Part shown: one piece after another, positions 36,101 through 46,529 of the stretch
Position numbering within the stretch: the first letter of the stretch is position 1
Layout of the letters: each line of letters starts with the position of its first letter
Origin: Dermacentor variabilis
Lineage: Eukaryota; Arthropoda; Arachnida; Ixodida; Ixodidae
DNA: 64,000 nucleotides
Assembly: GCF_050947875.1 (NCBI RefSeq)
Contig: NC_134573.1
Span: 53,370,115-53,434,114, forward strand
Direction: 5' to 3'
The notes under the pieces: model-generated
What the model saw: only the letters and a program-made list of their open reading frames with translations
Database searches by the model: none
What the model was told of the DNA's origin: nothing
Made by a program: the position numbers and the translations under genes

Positions 36101-36909
36101 GGGTGTCCTACGCAGCCATCGGTCCATCCTTCTCGGAAACCGATGTACTTCATCCGGAAATTAGTATCTTTACGGCTGAGGCCTACGCACTATTGTCAGC
36201 TGTGAAGCATATCAGGAAATCAAAACTCCAGAAATCAGTCATATATACGGACTCCCTTAGTGTTGTGAAGGCCTTGATGTCATTCTCTAACCACAAAAAT
36301 CCGGTAATTAATGAACTCTATTCCGTTCTGTGTAAAGCGTATATAGGTAACCAGCATGTCATCATATGCTGGGTGCCAGGTCACAGGGGCATCGAAGGTA
36401 ATGATCTGGCGGACCAGATGGCCACGTCAGTTGCATCGCATTCTGCTAATTCCACCGCTGCAGTTCCTGTCACAGACCTGAAGCCCTTCTTACGGAGGAA
36501 ACTACGGAACCACTGGCAGCGCCTATGGGACGCGGAAACAAATAATAAGCTCCACGTGATAAAGCCACAGTTAGGATTCTGGCCCTCTGTAACAAGATCA
36601 CGCCGAACAGATGTCCTATTCTGTCGCCTCAGAATAGGACACACATTCGGCACCCATAATTTTCTACTCACCGGAAATGACCCTCCCACCTGCGGTAGAT
36701 GCGAGGAGAGGCTTACCGTCCTCCACGTCCTCCTGGAGTGCCGGAAAGCTGAATCTGAAAGAAAGAAACATTTTCCCTTAGCATACCAGCAGCACATCCC
36801 CCTTCACCCATTAATGTTACTCGGCCCAGAACCGCTATTTGACACCAACGCAGTCTTAAGTTATCTGAAAGATGTTGTATTGCATGTTGTTAGCCCCACA
36901 TGTTCGTAG
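33199..36909 (+). pseudogene. LINE ORF2 (endonuclease-RT-RNase H), two frameshifts
   Basis: ATG at 33199 begins MDTQIIQWNVRGLLRN, the APE endonuclease start, with LQETHLKPQH. A one-base shift near 33530-33550 moves the frame; it resumes before YVLLGDFNAHSSLWGD. The RT shows FLDMEKAYDTAWRYG, TGVPQGGVLSC and the catalytic YVDD near 35185-35196. A second shift near 35510-35525 leads to the RNase H part (FYTDASKSHDGVSYAA, TAEAYALLSAV, IYTDSLSVV, CWVPGHRGIEGNDLAD) and a C-terminal C-x2-C...H...C segment. Catalytic residues are intact, so the copy became inactive recently. Confidence 0.9.
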
Positions 36910-37267
36910 CGTCTCCTCTCTTCAGAGGATGGCGCTTTGATAGTTCTTTCGCATAGCACGTGCCTCTAGCCCTTGTGTTTCAAGGGCTCCGGCGAGGCAA
37001 CAGTGCTCCAGCTATTTTTACCATCTCATATATTTTCAATTCTATGTCATTCTTTTACGATGGATTTTAATGTTCATAGTATTCGTCATTAGTCATCGCC
37101 ATAATTTAATATCACGTAGATTTTATGCACTTTACAGCAACTATTTTTAGGCCATTTTACAGCCAAGTTGCATCTCCATAATACGTCGTCAACATCACCA
37201 CTTGTCATGGCGCTCTTTGGCCACACCTGGCCCTTGCGCCATTAAACACCACATATCATCATCATCA

Positions 37268-37282
37268 TGTGTGCAAAAATTC
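37268..37282 (+). repeat. Target-site duplication, right
   Basis: Perfect copy of 31330-31344. Confidence 0.92.
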
Positions 37283-37399
37283 TATGAGCATGCCGCATCG
37301 ACGATTGCTTAGTGTGAATAGAATCGTCTTATGGGACGCGAAGACAACGGAGGATGTCTGCTAAGTATAGAATACATTGTTTGCTAGATAGTGGAAAAC

Positions 37400-39151
37400 A
37401 AATTTTAGTTATTTAATTAACTAATCTCATAGTTTTACAAATAGAGCAAAAATTGACTGAAGCATGTTTTTGCTTTCCTATTACATCATTAAGGTGCGAG
37501 AATATCCTAACAAAGGATAGAAAAGCTTTGCTAGAGATTACATTGCACATAACGTTCTCAATGCGGCCGCTGGGTGTAGTAGCGAGGCAAACAGCGGACA
37601 GAATTGATACCTGCATACAAAAACAGAGGCTATGGGAGAAGAAATCTCTCCTTTGTGACAACTGTCTCATGCTCAGTCTCCCTTAAAACAAAGCAGTTAA
37701 TGTCAAGATCATACTGCCGCTACATTAGCATCTTCCACCGAAAGAAATCTCGGCTTGACAGAAACAACTGTAATGACTTTAGGAAATCCAATGCCCCAGA
37801 AGGGACCGAGTCATGATCACACTGTGCAGTGCCACCTCAACATTTTCACACATGACAGACTCAAACGAGCTGCCCACAGATCCTACCAGAGAAGCCGGAA
37901 GGCCTACTTGAACAAAGGCTCGCGTCAGCAAAAACAGTCCATCATTAATGCTTCCACCACCACGATCTAGGAAACCACTCCTTGCCTCACCATTCCCTTG
38001 CCACATAACATGGAACAGGTTTAGTTGGCAAAACTCGCTCACTGAAAAGGGATAACTTTTGAAGTTAAAAAACTTTTTTGATTTGGGTAGGGCATTCTGC
38101 CCTTCAAATCTCAAAGTCCAATGATGGTGGCCAGGGCCATGCTGTCTCATCTATTCCACTAAGTCGAGCAGGATGTGAAACTTTAATGTGAAACCACCAT
38201 TACCATAGCAGGCACGGTAAATCTTCTGGTGTTTAGCAACCTCTTAGTTAGGCTCATCAACTGCTGCAGCACCTAATACTGCTGATAGCATTAGCTGGAA
38301 ATTTTACACATTACGATGTAGCACTCAAATGTGGGGCCGAAGCTAATGGAGGCGACAGTCCCCTCTATCAATAAAGGTAGATGCAGCATCACGATTGCCG
38401 TTGTACTCGCTGGTGACACTAACAGAAGGGAAGCATTAAACAGCCTTGGGTATTCACTGGAGCAGATTTCTTTGTCAAACTTAAAAGTTAGCTATTGCAT
38501 CATTAATCGGCGCCTAGCAAAACTACGTCACTTTCATATCTGGTTATGCAAAAATATGCTTATTTCCTTTGGAATAATGCCTTCGAGGAGCACGCGCATT
38601 GGATCAAAGAGCAGGTCCAAAGTTAATGAAAAAACTGTGAAAATATTTGACGCCCATGGGCCACTGACGTTGCAGGAAGCCGATAGCTCAATCCACTCAG
38701 TCACATTAGTTGTACTGATCAGCTGCACCACTTGCCTGCGGGTGTCATCATCCGTCCTCAAAGGACATTCTTTGTGTCTGGAAAATTTAGAAACGTAAAA
38801 AGTACGAGCACTGCAAAGTTGGCAGTGCTCATAACGCTGCAATGTTATGACAAGCAAGACTGTCCCAAAGAAAGGCAAGAACCTGTCTATAGAGTTTTGT
38901 TTCGGCTCATCGTACTTTAAAACAATATCTCCAGCTGCAAGTTCATTTACTGGTGAAACAAAGTTCTGTAGCAATTCTGTTTTAGACTCAGTGGTTTTAA
39001 GATCATTTGACTGGCGTACTGCAAAAAAGAAAATTGAGTTCGTTTGTGAACGCTTCGAACGTGCGAAATTTGCAAACATGATATAGAAGATCGTCAGTTT
39101 TGCACAGGCCCCTTGCTTCATAGCCAAATGGGTTAGCCATCTCCACATCAT
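37400..39151 (-). pseudogene. Decayed transposase-like gene, 3' half
   Basis: The minus strand from 39151 down gives a 206-residue segment with FYIMFANFARSKRSQTNSIF, SPVNELAAGD and FDPMRVLLEGIIPKEISIFL. Interrupted frames follow, then FHILLDLVE, a stop (38151-38153), MRQHGPGHHHWTLRFEGQNA and CQLNLFHVMWQGNG (37779-38150). After a frame change, FPKVITVVSVKPRFLSVEDANVA follows. These blocks recall a widespread family of uncharacterised animal proteins with a DPMHxLLEG motif, thought to derive from DNA transposases; the family name is from memory. Multiple stops and shifts show decay. The other half lies at 46530-47894. Confidence 0.65.
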
Positions 39152-39976
39152 TGGGCTTAGCGGAGAGACGAGAACAAGGAGTCGGATTCCTGATTAATCA
39201 GAATATAGCTCGTAACATAGAGGAATTCTATAGCATTAACGAGAGGGTGGCAGGTCTTGTGAAACTTAATAAGAGGTACAAAATGAAGGTTGTACAAGTC
39301 TACGCTCCTACATCCAGTCATGATGACCAGGAAGTCGAAAGCTTCTATGAAGACGTGGAATCGGCAAAGGGTAGAGTCAAAACAAAATACACTATACCAA
39401 TGGGCGACTTTATTGCCAAGGTAGGCAAGAAGCAGGCAGGAGACAAGGCAGTGGGGGAATATGGCATAGGCACTCGGAATAGCAGGGGAGAATTATTAGT
39501 AGAGTTTGCGGAACAGAATAATATGCGGATAATGAATACCTTCTTCCTCAAGCGGGATAGACGAAAGTGGACGTGGAGGAGCCCGAACGGCGAGACTAGA
39601 AATTAAATAGGTTTCATACTCTGCGCTAACCCTGGCATCATGCAAGTTGTGGACGTGCTCAGCAAGGTGCGCTGTAGTGACCACAGGATGTTAAGAACTC
39701 GAATTAGCCTACACCTGAGGAGGGAACGGAAGAGACTGGTACATAAGAAGCCGGTCAATGAGCTACCGGTAAGAGGGAAAATAGAGGAATTCCAGATCAA
39801 GCTACAGAACAGGTATTCGGCTTTAACTCAGGAAGTGGACCTTAGTGTTGAAGCAATGAACGACAATCTTGTCGGCATCATTAAGGAGTGTGCAATGGAC
39901 GTCGGTGGTAACTCCGTTAGACATGATACCGGTAAACTATCGCACGAGACGGAAGATCTGATCAAGAAACACCAAT

Positions 39977-39981
39977 GTATG
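39977..39981 (+). repeat. Target-site duplication GTATG, left
   Basis: Repeated at 44696-44700 directly after the 3' LTR. Confidence 0.9.
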
Positions 39982-40133
39982 TGTGATAGCGCAGCACGTC
40001 ATGCCTCATGTGTACTGGGCGGGCTAACTGCCATGATCCATGTGACGTCACATAGCTATATATATATATGTGTACGCCGGCACTGAATAAACTGATCCCA
40101 TTCCCGGTTTGGCTGCGTGATGACGTTATAACA
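39982..40133 (+). repeat. 5' LTR, 152 bp
   Basis: Contains a palindromic TGACGTCA (CRE-like) at about 40041-40048, a TATATATATA block at about 40058-40068 and AATAAA at about 40086-40091. Promoter and poly(A) signals are thus packed into 152 bp. Confidence 0.93.
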
Positions 40134-40398
40134 ACTGGCAACGAGGGTCTTGCATACCCACGTAAGCGACGGCCTTGGTCCTGCACGGGTGGACAGGCAC
40201 GAACGGAAGCAAGCGAGTGGAGTTTTCGTCCAGCTTCAAGGCGCTGCACGTGCTCCCGGAGTACGGCACCGCCCACCGAACACCCCTGCGGAGGAAGTAC
40301 TCGGCCACAAGGAACGACAACGGGGCTTGGAGCTGGCAGCACGTCCAAGCAAGCAAACGCCAAACTGAAGAGTAACGGATATATGTACTGCTGTCGAA

Positions 40399-43300
40399 AT
40401 GCCGCCACTGGGAAAGATGTCCGAGTATGACCCGAAAACGCAAAACCTCGAGTCGTACTTAGAGCGTTTTGAACATTTCTTAACGGCTAATGATATCGTT
40501 GACGCAAAGCGCCTTCCCGTCTTTTTGACAGTCATAGGACCAGAGGCTTACGAAGTACTGAGAAGTCTTGTTGTGCCGGTAGCCCGGGGAGAAAAGTCGT
40601 AGGCAGAAGTTAAACTCCTCCTGAAGGAGCACTACAGCCCCAGGAGTTCCGTAATAGCAGAACGATGCAAGTTCAACCGGCGCGTACAACAGGAGGGCGA
40701 AAGCGTGGAGGGCTTCATCGTGGAATTTAAGCATTTAGTTAGGATGTGTGACTACGGTGTCTTTTTGCAAGACGCCCTCCGAGATAGGCTGGTTGCTGGC
40801 ATACGGAACGAAAAGACCCAGCGTGCTCTGTTTGCTGAACGAGAGCTGACATTTGATGGCGCTTGCAAAATCGCCCTGGATAGAGAACTAGCGGCGCGAG
40901 ACACTGAACAACTGCGGTCAAGAGAACGAGAGGCACCCGTGCTAGTCGCGAAAAGCCGACCGCACCAGTATCAGAGACCAGCTAATCCTAAGCATGTCGA
41001 AGCCCGCAAGAACGAAAAATGCGCAAGATGCGGCAGGGGACACTCGTCAGAAGAATGTTGGTACAAAAACTTTATTTGTCGCAAGTGTTCGGCTGTAGGT
41101 CATTTTAAAAGCATGTGCCCAGTTGCTAGAGCGAAGCCAAAAAACATGCATGCGCTCGAGTGTTCTGACGAGGACTCGGAGCAGGAACTGTACCATGTCA
41201 TTAAACCAAACCAATCATCTTATGAAGTGAGTGTGGAAATAGAAGGGCGTAAACTGAATGTCCAAATTGACACGGGAGCGGCTGTCACAATTGTCCCGGA
41301 GCAAGTGTACCTGTCCGAATTTCCACACGTAAAATGTGAACCTTGCAAAATGTCGCTCCGCCCGTATATTGGGGAGCAAATACAGCTAAAAGGGCAGTGC
41401 GACGTCGTGGTTAAGTACAACAATCAGTGCATGACTCTACCAGTGATTGTTGTAAAAAACAACGGGAGGAAGTCGCCTGTACTAATGGGGCCAAATTGGT
41501 TAGAACGTTTGAAGCTTGAATGGCTAGAAATTGACCAGATTGCAGTGGAATACAGAGTCGCGGGGCTAAAACAGAAGTACCCTTCCGTGTTTTCTAAAAA
41601 AACTGGGGACAATACAAAACCTTGAAGCAAAGATTGTTATGAAACCGGATAAAGTTCCTGTATTTTGCCGTGCTAGACCAGTTCCGTTTGCGTTGCAAGA
41701 AAGAGTTGAGCGGCAGCTGCGAACACATGTGGAAACGGGCATGCTGCGTCCTGTAATGCGGAGTGACTGGGCTACCCCACTTGTCACAGTTGTGAAGGAA
41801 AACGGCAGTGTCCGGTTATGCGGGGATTACAAGACTACAGTAAACCCTCTCTCAAAACAGATCATTACCTCCTACCCCGACCGGAGGACTTGTACACTGC
41901 CTTAGCAGGAGGAAAGGTGTTCAGTGTACTAGACCTTTCTTCGGCGTACCAGCAGCTGCCACTCACTCCGGAGTCACGGCCATTTTTGACAGTAAACACT
42001 AGTCTTGGGTTGTTCGAATTTCAGCGCCTTCCTTACGGGGAGGCAAGTGCACCAGCCATCTTTCAGGCAAAGATGGACGAGGTACTTCATGGCATCCCAC
42101 ATGTAGGCTGTTATATTGACGACGTTATCGTCACAGGGACAGATATCGGCGACTGCCAGGAGACACTAGAACGTGTCTTGCAACGCCTCAGTGAATACAA
42201 CATCACGCTTAACCAGGATAAATGCCGTTTTTTCCGAAAATCGGTTACCTATTTGGGTCACACGGGGACTGAGCAAGGCATTTACCATACCGACACCAAG
42301 AAGAGCGCAATCTTACAAGCCCCCGAGCCCAGTACAGTTACAGAGCTTAAGGCGTACTTGGGAATGTGGAACTTTTACTCAAAGTTTCTCAAGAACGCTT
42401 CGACAGTAGCAGAGCCGCTTTATCGGCTACTTAGAAAAGAACAAAAATGGTCGTGGACAAAGGAGTGCAGCACCGCGTTTAAAGATACGAAGCACTTACT
42501 AACAAGCAGCAAGGTACTCACATTCTATGACGTCAAGAAACCGCTTGCAATGCTTTGCGGAGCATCGTCATATGGCTTAGGAGCCGTTATCTTTCACGAG
42601 ACGGCTGAAGGTAAAGAAAAGCTTTTGCTTCGCGTACACTGTCGGAAGCAGAAAAAAAATACGCGCAGTGCGAGCGCGAGGCCCTGGCGTTGATCTTTGG
42701 CCTAAAGAAATTTCACTGGTACCTGTACGGCCGAGAATTCACTATATATTCAGACCACCAGCCACTGCTCGGGATACTAGGGCACGATAAGCGTATCCCG
42801 ACTATCTCTGCCGCGCGAATGCAACGCTGGGCTTTAACTTTCGCAGCTTACAGGTACCGGCTGAAATTTAGGAAAGGAAAAAATGTTGAAGTGGCAGACG
42901 CCTTGTCTAGGCTGCCCCAACCAGGACCGGTGAACGACGAGCCATCAGATTGCATGTCAATCTTTCAGTGTCTCCCGCTGACAGCAGAGGAGATTGCAAG
43001 GGTCTCGAAGCGAAGCCTAACTCTATGCCTCGTGGCACAATATACGCTAAACGGGTGGCCTAGACAGCAGGCAGATGAATTGAAATCTTACTATGTTCGC
43101 CGCGATGAGCTGTCGCTAGAGCAGGGCTGCGTGACGTGGGGCGTAAGAGTCGTAATTCGGGATCTGCTGAAAGACCGCGTGCTAAACATACTGCACGGTG
43201 AGCACCCTGGCTCCAGCCGCATGAAAATGCTAGGGAGGAGTTTCGTATGGTGGACAGGAGTCGATTTGGCCATTGAACAGTACGTTCAGAGGTGCAAAAT

Positions 43301-44432
43301 TTGCCAAGCAGTTGAGCCAGCTTCTCGGCCGGTTCCTCTTTACCCTTGGCAATACCCCATGCAGTGTTGGTCACGCGTCCATGTAGATTTTGCACAGAAG
43401 GGTATGAACGTGTTTCTGCTATTGGTCGACTCATTCTCGAAATTGATCGAAGTATGGGCGATGTCTTCAACCTCTGCACCAAAAACACTTGAAAAACTTC
43501 GGGGTGCTTTTGCCGCTTATGGCTTGCCCGAAGCATTTGTGAGTGACGACGGGCCGCAGTTCACCTCAGAGGAGTTTGCAGAATTTATGAGCACCAAAGG
43601 TGTAAAACACGTTCCTATTCCGCCTTATCGCGCAGCGTGCAATGATGCTGCAGAACGAACAGTACAAACGGTGAAAAAGGCCTTACTGAAACAGGAGCTA
43701 GAGCGTGAGGCCTCGTGTAAGCAGCCGACAGTACAGGAAAATATTGATAGTTTTCTAATGGCCTACCGGAACACACCGAGCACTGTGACAAGCAAATCAC
43801 CAGCTGAACTATTTTTGAGGCGCCAGCCACGCATAAAGCTTTCACTACTTCAACCTGATTTTGAAAAATCCAAGCGAGACAAACAGGAAAAACTAAAACA
43901 GCAGCGCGATTTGTTTCGTGGGCAGCAGCGCACCTTCGTGGTGGGGAACCGGGTGTTGGTGAAAACTGTGCGTGGTGAACGCGTTTCGTGGGAAGAAGGT
44001 GTTGTGATCCAAATTGTCGGTGCTGTGACATATATGGTGAAAGTGCGCGATCAACTCCGGTTCACACACGCCGATCACCTGCGTCCTGGACATGCTGACC
44101 CCGGCGAGACGCCCGCGCACGCGGAGGTGGATGTGAAACAAACGCCACCAGAAGGGCTACCGACAGACGACCGCACTCCGACACCAAGGCATCCGCAGGC
44201 AGACCAGGATAGCCGCAGTTCCCATGGGACGCCGGCAGACCCCAATCGCAGAACACTAGAGCACGACAAATCAGTACCGCCACCTACACAGCAGCCTGTA
44301 CCGCAAGACTGGGCGGAGTCGCCCGTGCCAGCGGCGCCAGCTGCACCCAATTCCGAGGAACAGCCGACACTACGTCGGGGTGCTCGTGTGCGCCGGCAAC
44401 CGGACTGGTTTAGATCTGAGGACTTTAAGTAA
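40399..44432 (+). pseudogene. Gypsy gag-pol, broken
   Basis: Gag starts at ATG 40399 (MPPLGKMSEYDP) and is cut by a TAG at 40600-40602. It continues to two zinc knuckles (CARCGRGHSSEEC, CRKCSAVGHFKSMC, about 41020-41115). The protease has VQIDTGAAVTIV near 41260-41295. Frame changes occur near 41605, 41845 and 42620. The RT catalytic box is CYIDDVIV (42109-42132). RNase H follows (YGLGAVIF, FTIYSDHQPLLG). Integrase has the HHCC finger (HGEHPGSS...RCKICQ), first Asp in HVDFAQKG, second in VSDDGPQF, Glu in NDAAERTVQT, and a GPY/F-like C-terminal domain. The Pro-rich tail ends at 44432. Confidence 0.93.
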
Positions 44433-44530
44433 TTTGCTCCTAATTAGTGAGATGGTAATGTTAAATTGTTAATTACACAGTACCTAATCTTACTAGGTGT
44501 TATTCTAGTCAGCTAACCCTTGTGTTTAAT

Positions 44531-44545
44531 TGAGGGGGAAGGAGT
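44531..44545 (+). promoter_or_regulatory. Polypurine tract
   Basis: TGAGGGGGAAGGAGT abuts the 3' LTR and would prime plus-strand DNA synthesis. Confidence 0.8.
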
Positions 44546-44695
44546 TGTGATAGCGCAGCACGTCATGCCGCATGTGTACTGCGCGGGCTAATTGCCATGA
44601 TCCATGTGACGTCACATAGCGATATATATATATGTACGCCGGCACTGAATAAACTGATCTCGTTCCCGGTTTGACTGCGTGATGACGTTATAACA
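44546..44695 (+). repeat. 3' LTR, 150 bp
   Basis: Near copy of 39982-40133, keeping TGACGTCA, the TA block and AATAAA. Confidence 0.93.
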
Positions 44696-44700
44696 GTATG
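44696..44700 (+). repeat. Target-site duplication GTATG, right
   Basis: Copy of 39977-39981; RTE coding resumes immediately after it. Confidence 0.9.
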
Positions 44701-46529
44701 AAAGCCTCTTGCCCTACAGCTAGAATAGAACTGGCAGAACACTCGAAGATAATCAACAAGCTTAAGACAGCTGACATAAGGCAGTATGATATGGATAGAA
44801 TTGAACATGCTCTCACGAACAGGAGGAAGCCTAAAAGCAGTGAAGAAGAAACTAGAAATTGGCAAGAATCAGATGTACGCGTTAAGAGACAAGCCGGCAA
44901 TATCATTACTAATATGGATGAGATAGTTCAAGTGGCTGAGGAGTGCTATAGAGATTTATACAGTACCAGTGGCACCCACGATGATAATGGAAGAGAAAAT
45001 AGTCTAAAGGAATTCGAAATCCCACAGGTAACGCCGGAAGAAGTAAAGAAAGCCTTGGGAGATATGCAAAGGGGGAAGGCAGCTGGGGAGGATCAGATAA
45101 CAGCAGATTTGTTGAAGGATGGTGGACAGATTGTTCTAGAGACACTGGCCACCCTGTATACGCAATGCCTCATGACCTCGAGCGTACCGGAATCTTGGAA
45201 GAATGCTAACTTAATTCTAATCCATAAGAAAGGGGACGACAATGAATTGAATAATTATAGACCGATAAGCTTAATGTCAGTTGCCTACAAACTATTTACT
45301 AAGGTAATCGCAAACCGAACCAGGAACACCTTAGACTTCTGCCAAGCAAAGGACCAGGCAGGATTCCGTGAATGCTACTCAACAATAGACCATATTCACA
45401 CTATCAATCAGGTGATCGAGAAATGTGCGGAATATAACCAACCCTTGTATATAGCTTTCATTGATTACGAGAAAGCGCTTGATTCTGTCGAAACCTCAGC
45501 AGTCATGGAGGCATTACGGAACCAGGGTGTAGACGAGCCGTATGTAAAAATACTGAAAGATATCTATAGCGGCTCCACAGCCACCGTTGTCCTCCATAAA
45601 GAAAGCAACAAAATCCAAATAAAGAAAGGCGTTAGGCAGGGAGATACGGTCTCTCCAATGCTATTTACAGCGTGTTTACAGGAGGTATTCAGAGACCTGG
45701 CTTGGGAAGAATTGGGGATAAAAGTTAATGGAAAATACCTTAGTAACTTGCCATTCGCTAAGGATATTGCCTTGCTTAGTAACTCAGGGGACCAATTGCA
45801 ATGCATGCTCACTGACCTGGAGAGCCAAAGCAGAAGGGTGGGTCTGAAAATTAATCCGCAGAAAACTAAAGTAATGTTTAACAGTCTCGGAAGAGAACAG
45901 CAATTTACAATAGGTAGCGAGGCACTGGAAGTGGTAAGAGAATACATTTACTTAGGGCAAGTAGTGACTGCGGATCCGGATCATGAGACTGAAATAATCA
46001 GAACAATAAGGATGGGCTGGGCTGCGTTTGGCAGGCATTCTCTGATCATGAACAGCAGGTTGCCATTATTCCTCAAGAGAGAAGTATACAATAGCTGTGT
46101 CTTACCAGTACTCAACTACGGGGCAGAAACCTGGAGGCTGACGCAAATTGAGGATGACGCAACGAGCTATGGAAAGAAGAATGATAGGTGTGACGTTAAG
46201 AGATAAGAAAAGAGCAGATTGGGTGAGGAAACCAGAGTTTATGACATCTTAGTTGAAATCAAGAAAAAGAAATGGGGGCTGGGCAGGAGATGTAATGAGG
46301 GGGGAAGATAACCGATGGTCATTAAGGGTTACGGACTGGATTACAAGGGAAGAAAAGCGTAGCAGGTGGCGGGAGAAAGTTATGTGGGCGGATGAGATTA
46401 AGAAATTTGCAGGGACGACATGGCCACAATTAGTACATGACCGGGGTTGTTGGAGAAGTATGAAAAGTATAACTTTGCCCTGCAGTGGGCGTAACCAGGC
46501 TGATGATGATGATGACAACATTGCAGTAG

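Larger units (their letters stand above)
31345..37267 (+). mobile_element. Full-length RNase H-bearing LINE (I group, broad sense)
   Basis: 5.9 kb: a 518-bp 5' UTR with a pyrimidine-rich tract, an intact ORF1, and an ORF2 with endonuclease, RT and RNase H. The 3' UTR is about 360 bp and the tail is (ATC)n at 37256-37267. A perfect 15-bp duplication brackets it, so the 5' end is true rather than truncated. ORF2 has two frameshifts. A different lineage from the LINE at 15.3-21.0 kb, since ORF1 here has three regular knuckles and no SR segment. Confidence 0.93.
39982..44695 (+). mobile_element. Complete Gypsy (Ty3-like) LTR retrotransposon with very short LTRs
   Basis: 4.7 kb. The LTRs are 152 and 150 bp, both starting TGTGATAGCG and ending GTTATAACA, and the target duplication GTATG is at 39977-39981 and 44696-44700. 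A primer-site-like ACTGGCAACGAGGG directly follows the 5' LTR and a polypurine tract precedes the 3' LTR. Gag-protease-RT-RNase H-integrase order. The IYSDHQPLLGIL and AARMQRWAL motifs resemble the Mag/K02A2.6-type branch. No envelope ORF. LTRs differ at about seven substitutions plus one 2-bp indel. Confidence 0.95.
39152..46500 (+). pseudogene. RTE ORF2 (endonuclease-RT), disrupted
   Basis: Endonuclease part 39151-39981: YKMKVVQVYAPTSSHDDQEV, the GDFIAKVG block, an in-frame stop at 39604-39606, and VLSKVRCSDHRMLRTR. After the Gypsy insert the same frame continues at 44701 with the linker and the RT. RT blocks are MQRGKAAGEDQITADLLK, NYRPISLMS, FIDYEKALDSVETS and VRQGDTVSPMLFTACLQ. The catalytic box here reads FAKDIALLS, so one of the two essential aspartates is replaced by Lys. 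A frameshift near 46150-46250 precedes the C-terminal DNRWSLRVTDWITREEKRSR segment. It is non-functional. Confidence 0.9.
39152..46516 (+). mobile_element. RTE-group LINE, 5'-truncated, split by a Gypsy element
   Basis: RTE ORF2 from the middle of the endonuclease to the end, plus a short 3' part ending in (TGA)n at 46500-46516. It is inserted antisense into the transposase-like gene. A possible 9-bp duplication with one mismatch (ACATCATTG at the left edge, ACAACATTG at the right) flanks it. The Gypsy element at 39982-44695 interrupts it in frame. Same family as 5163-6312 and 21740-23055. Confidence 0.9.

Noticed and set aside
38331..38798. 155-residue + ORF
   Set aside because: No recognisable motif; the minus strand holds the DPMxxLLEG protein.
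43893..44350. Gly/Ser/Arg-rich minus frames opposite the Gypsy integrase tail
   Set aside because: Shadows of the Pro-rich C-terminal coding region on the + strand.
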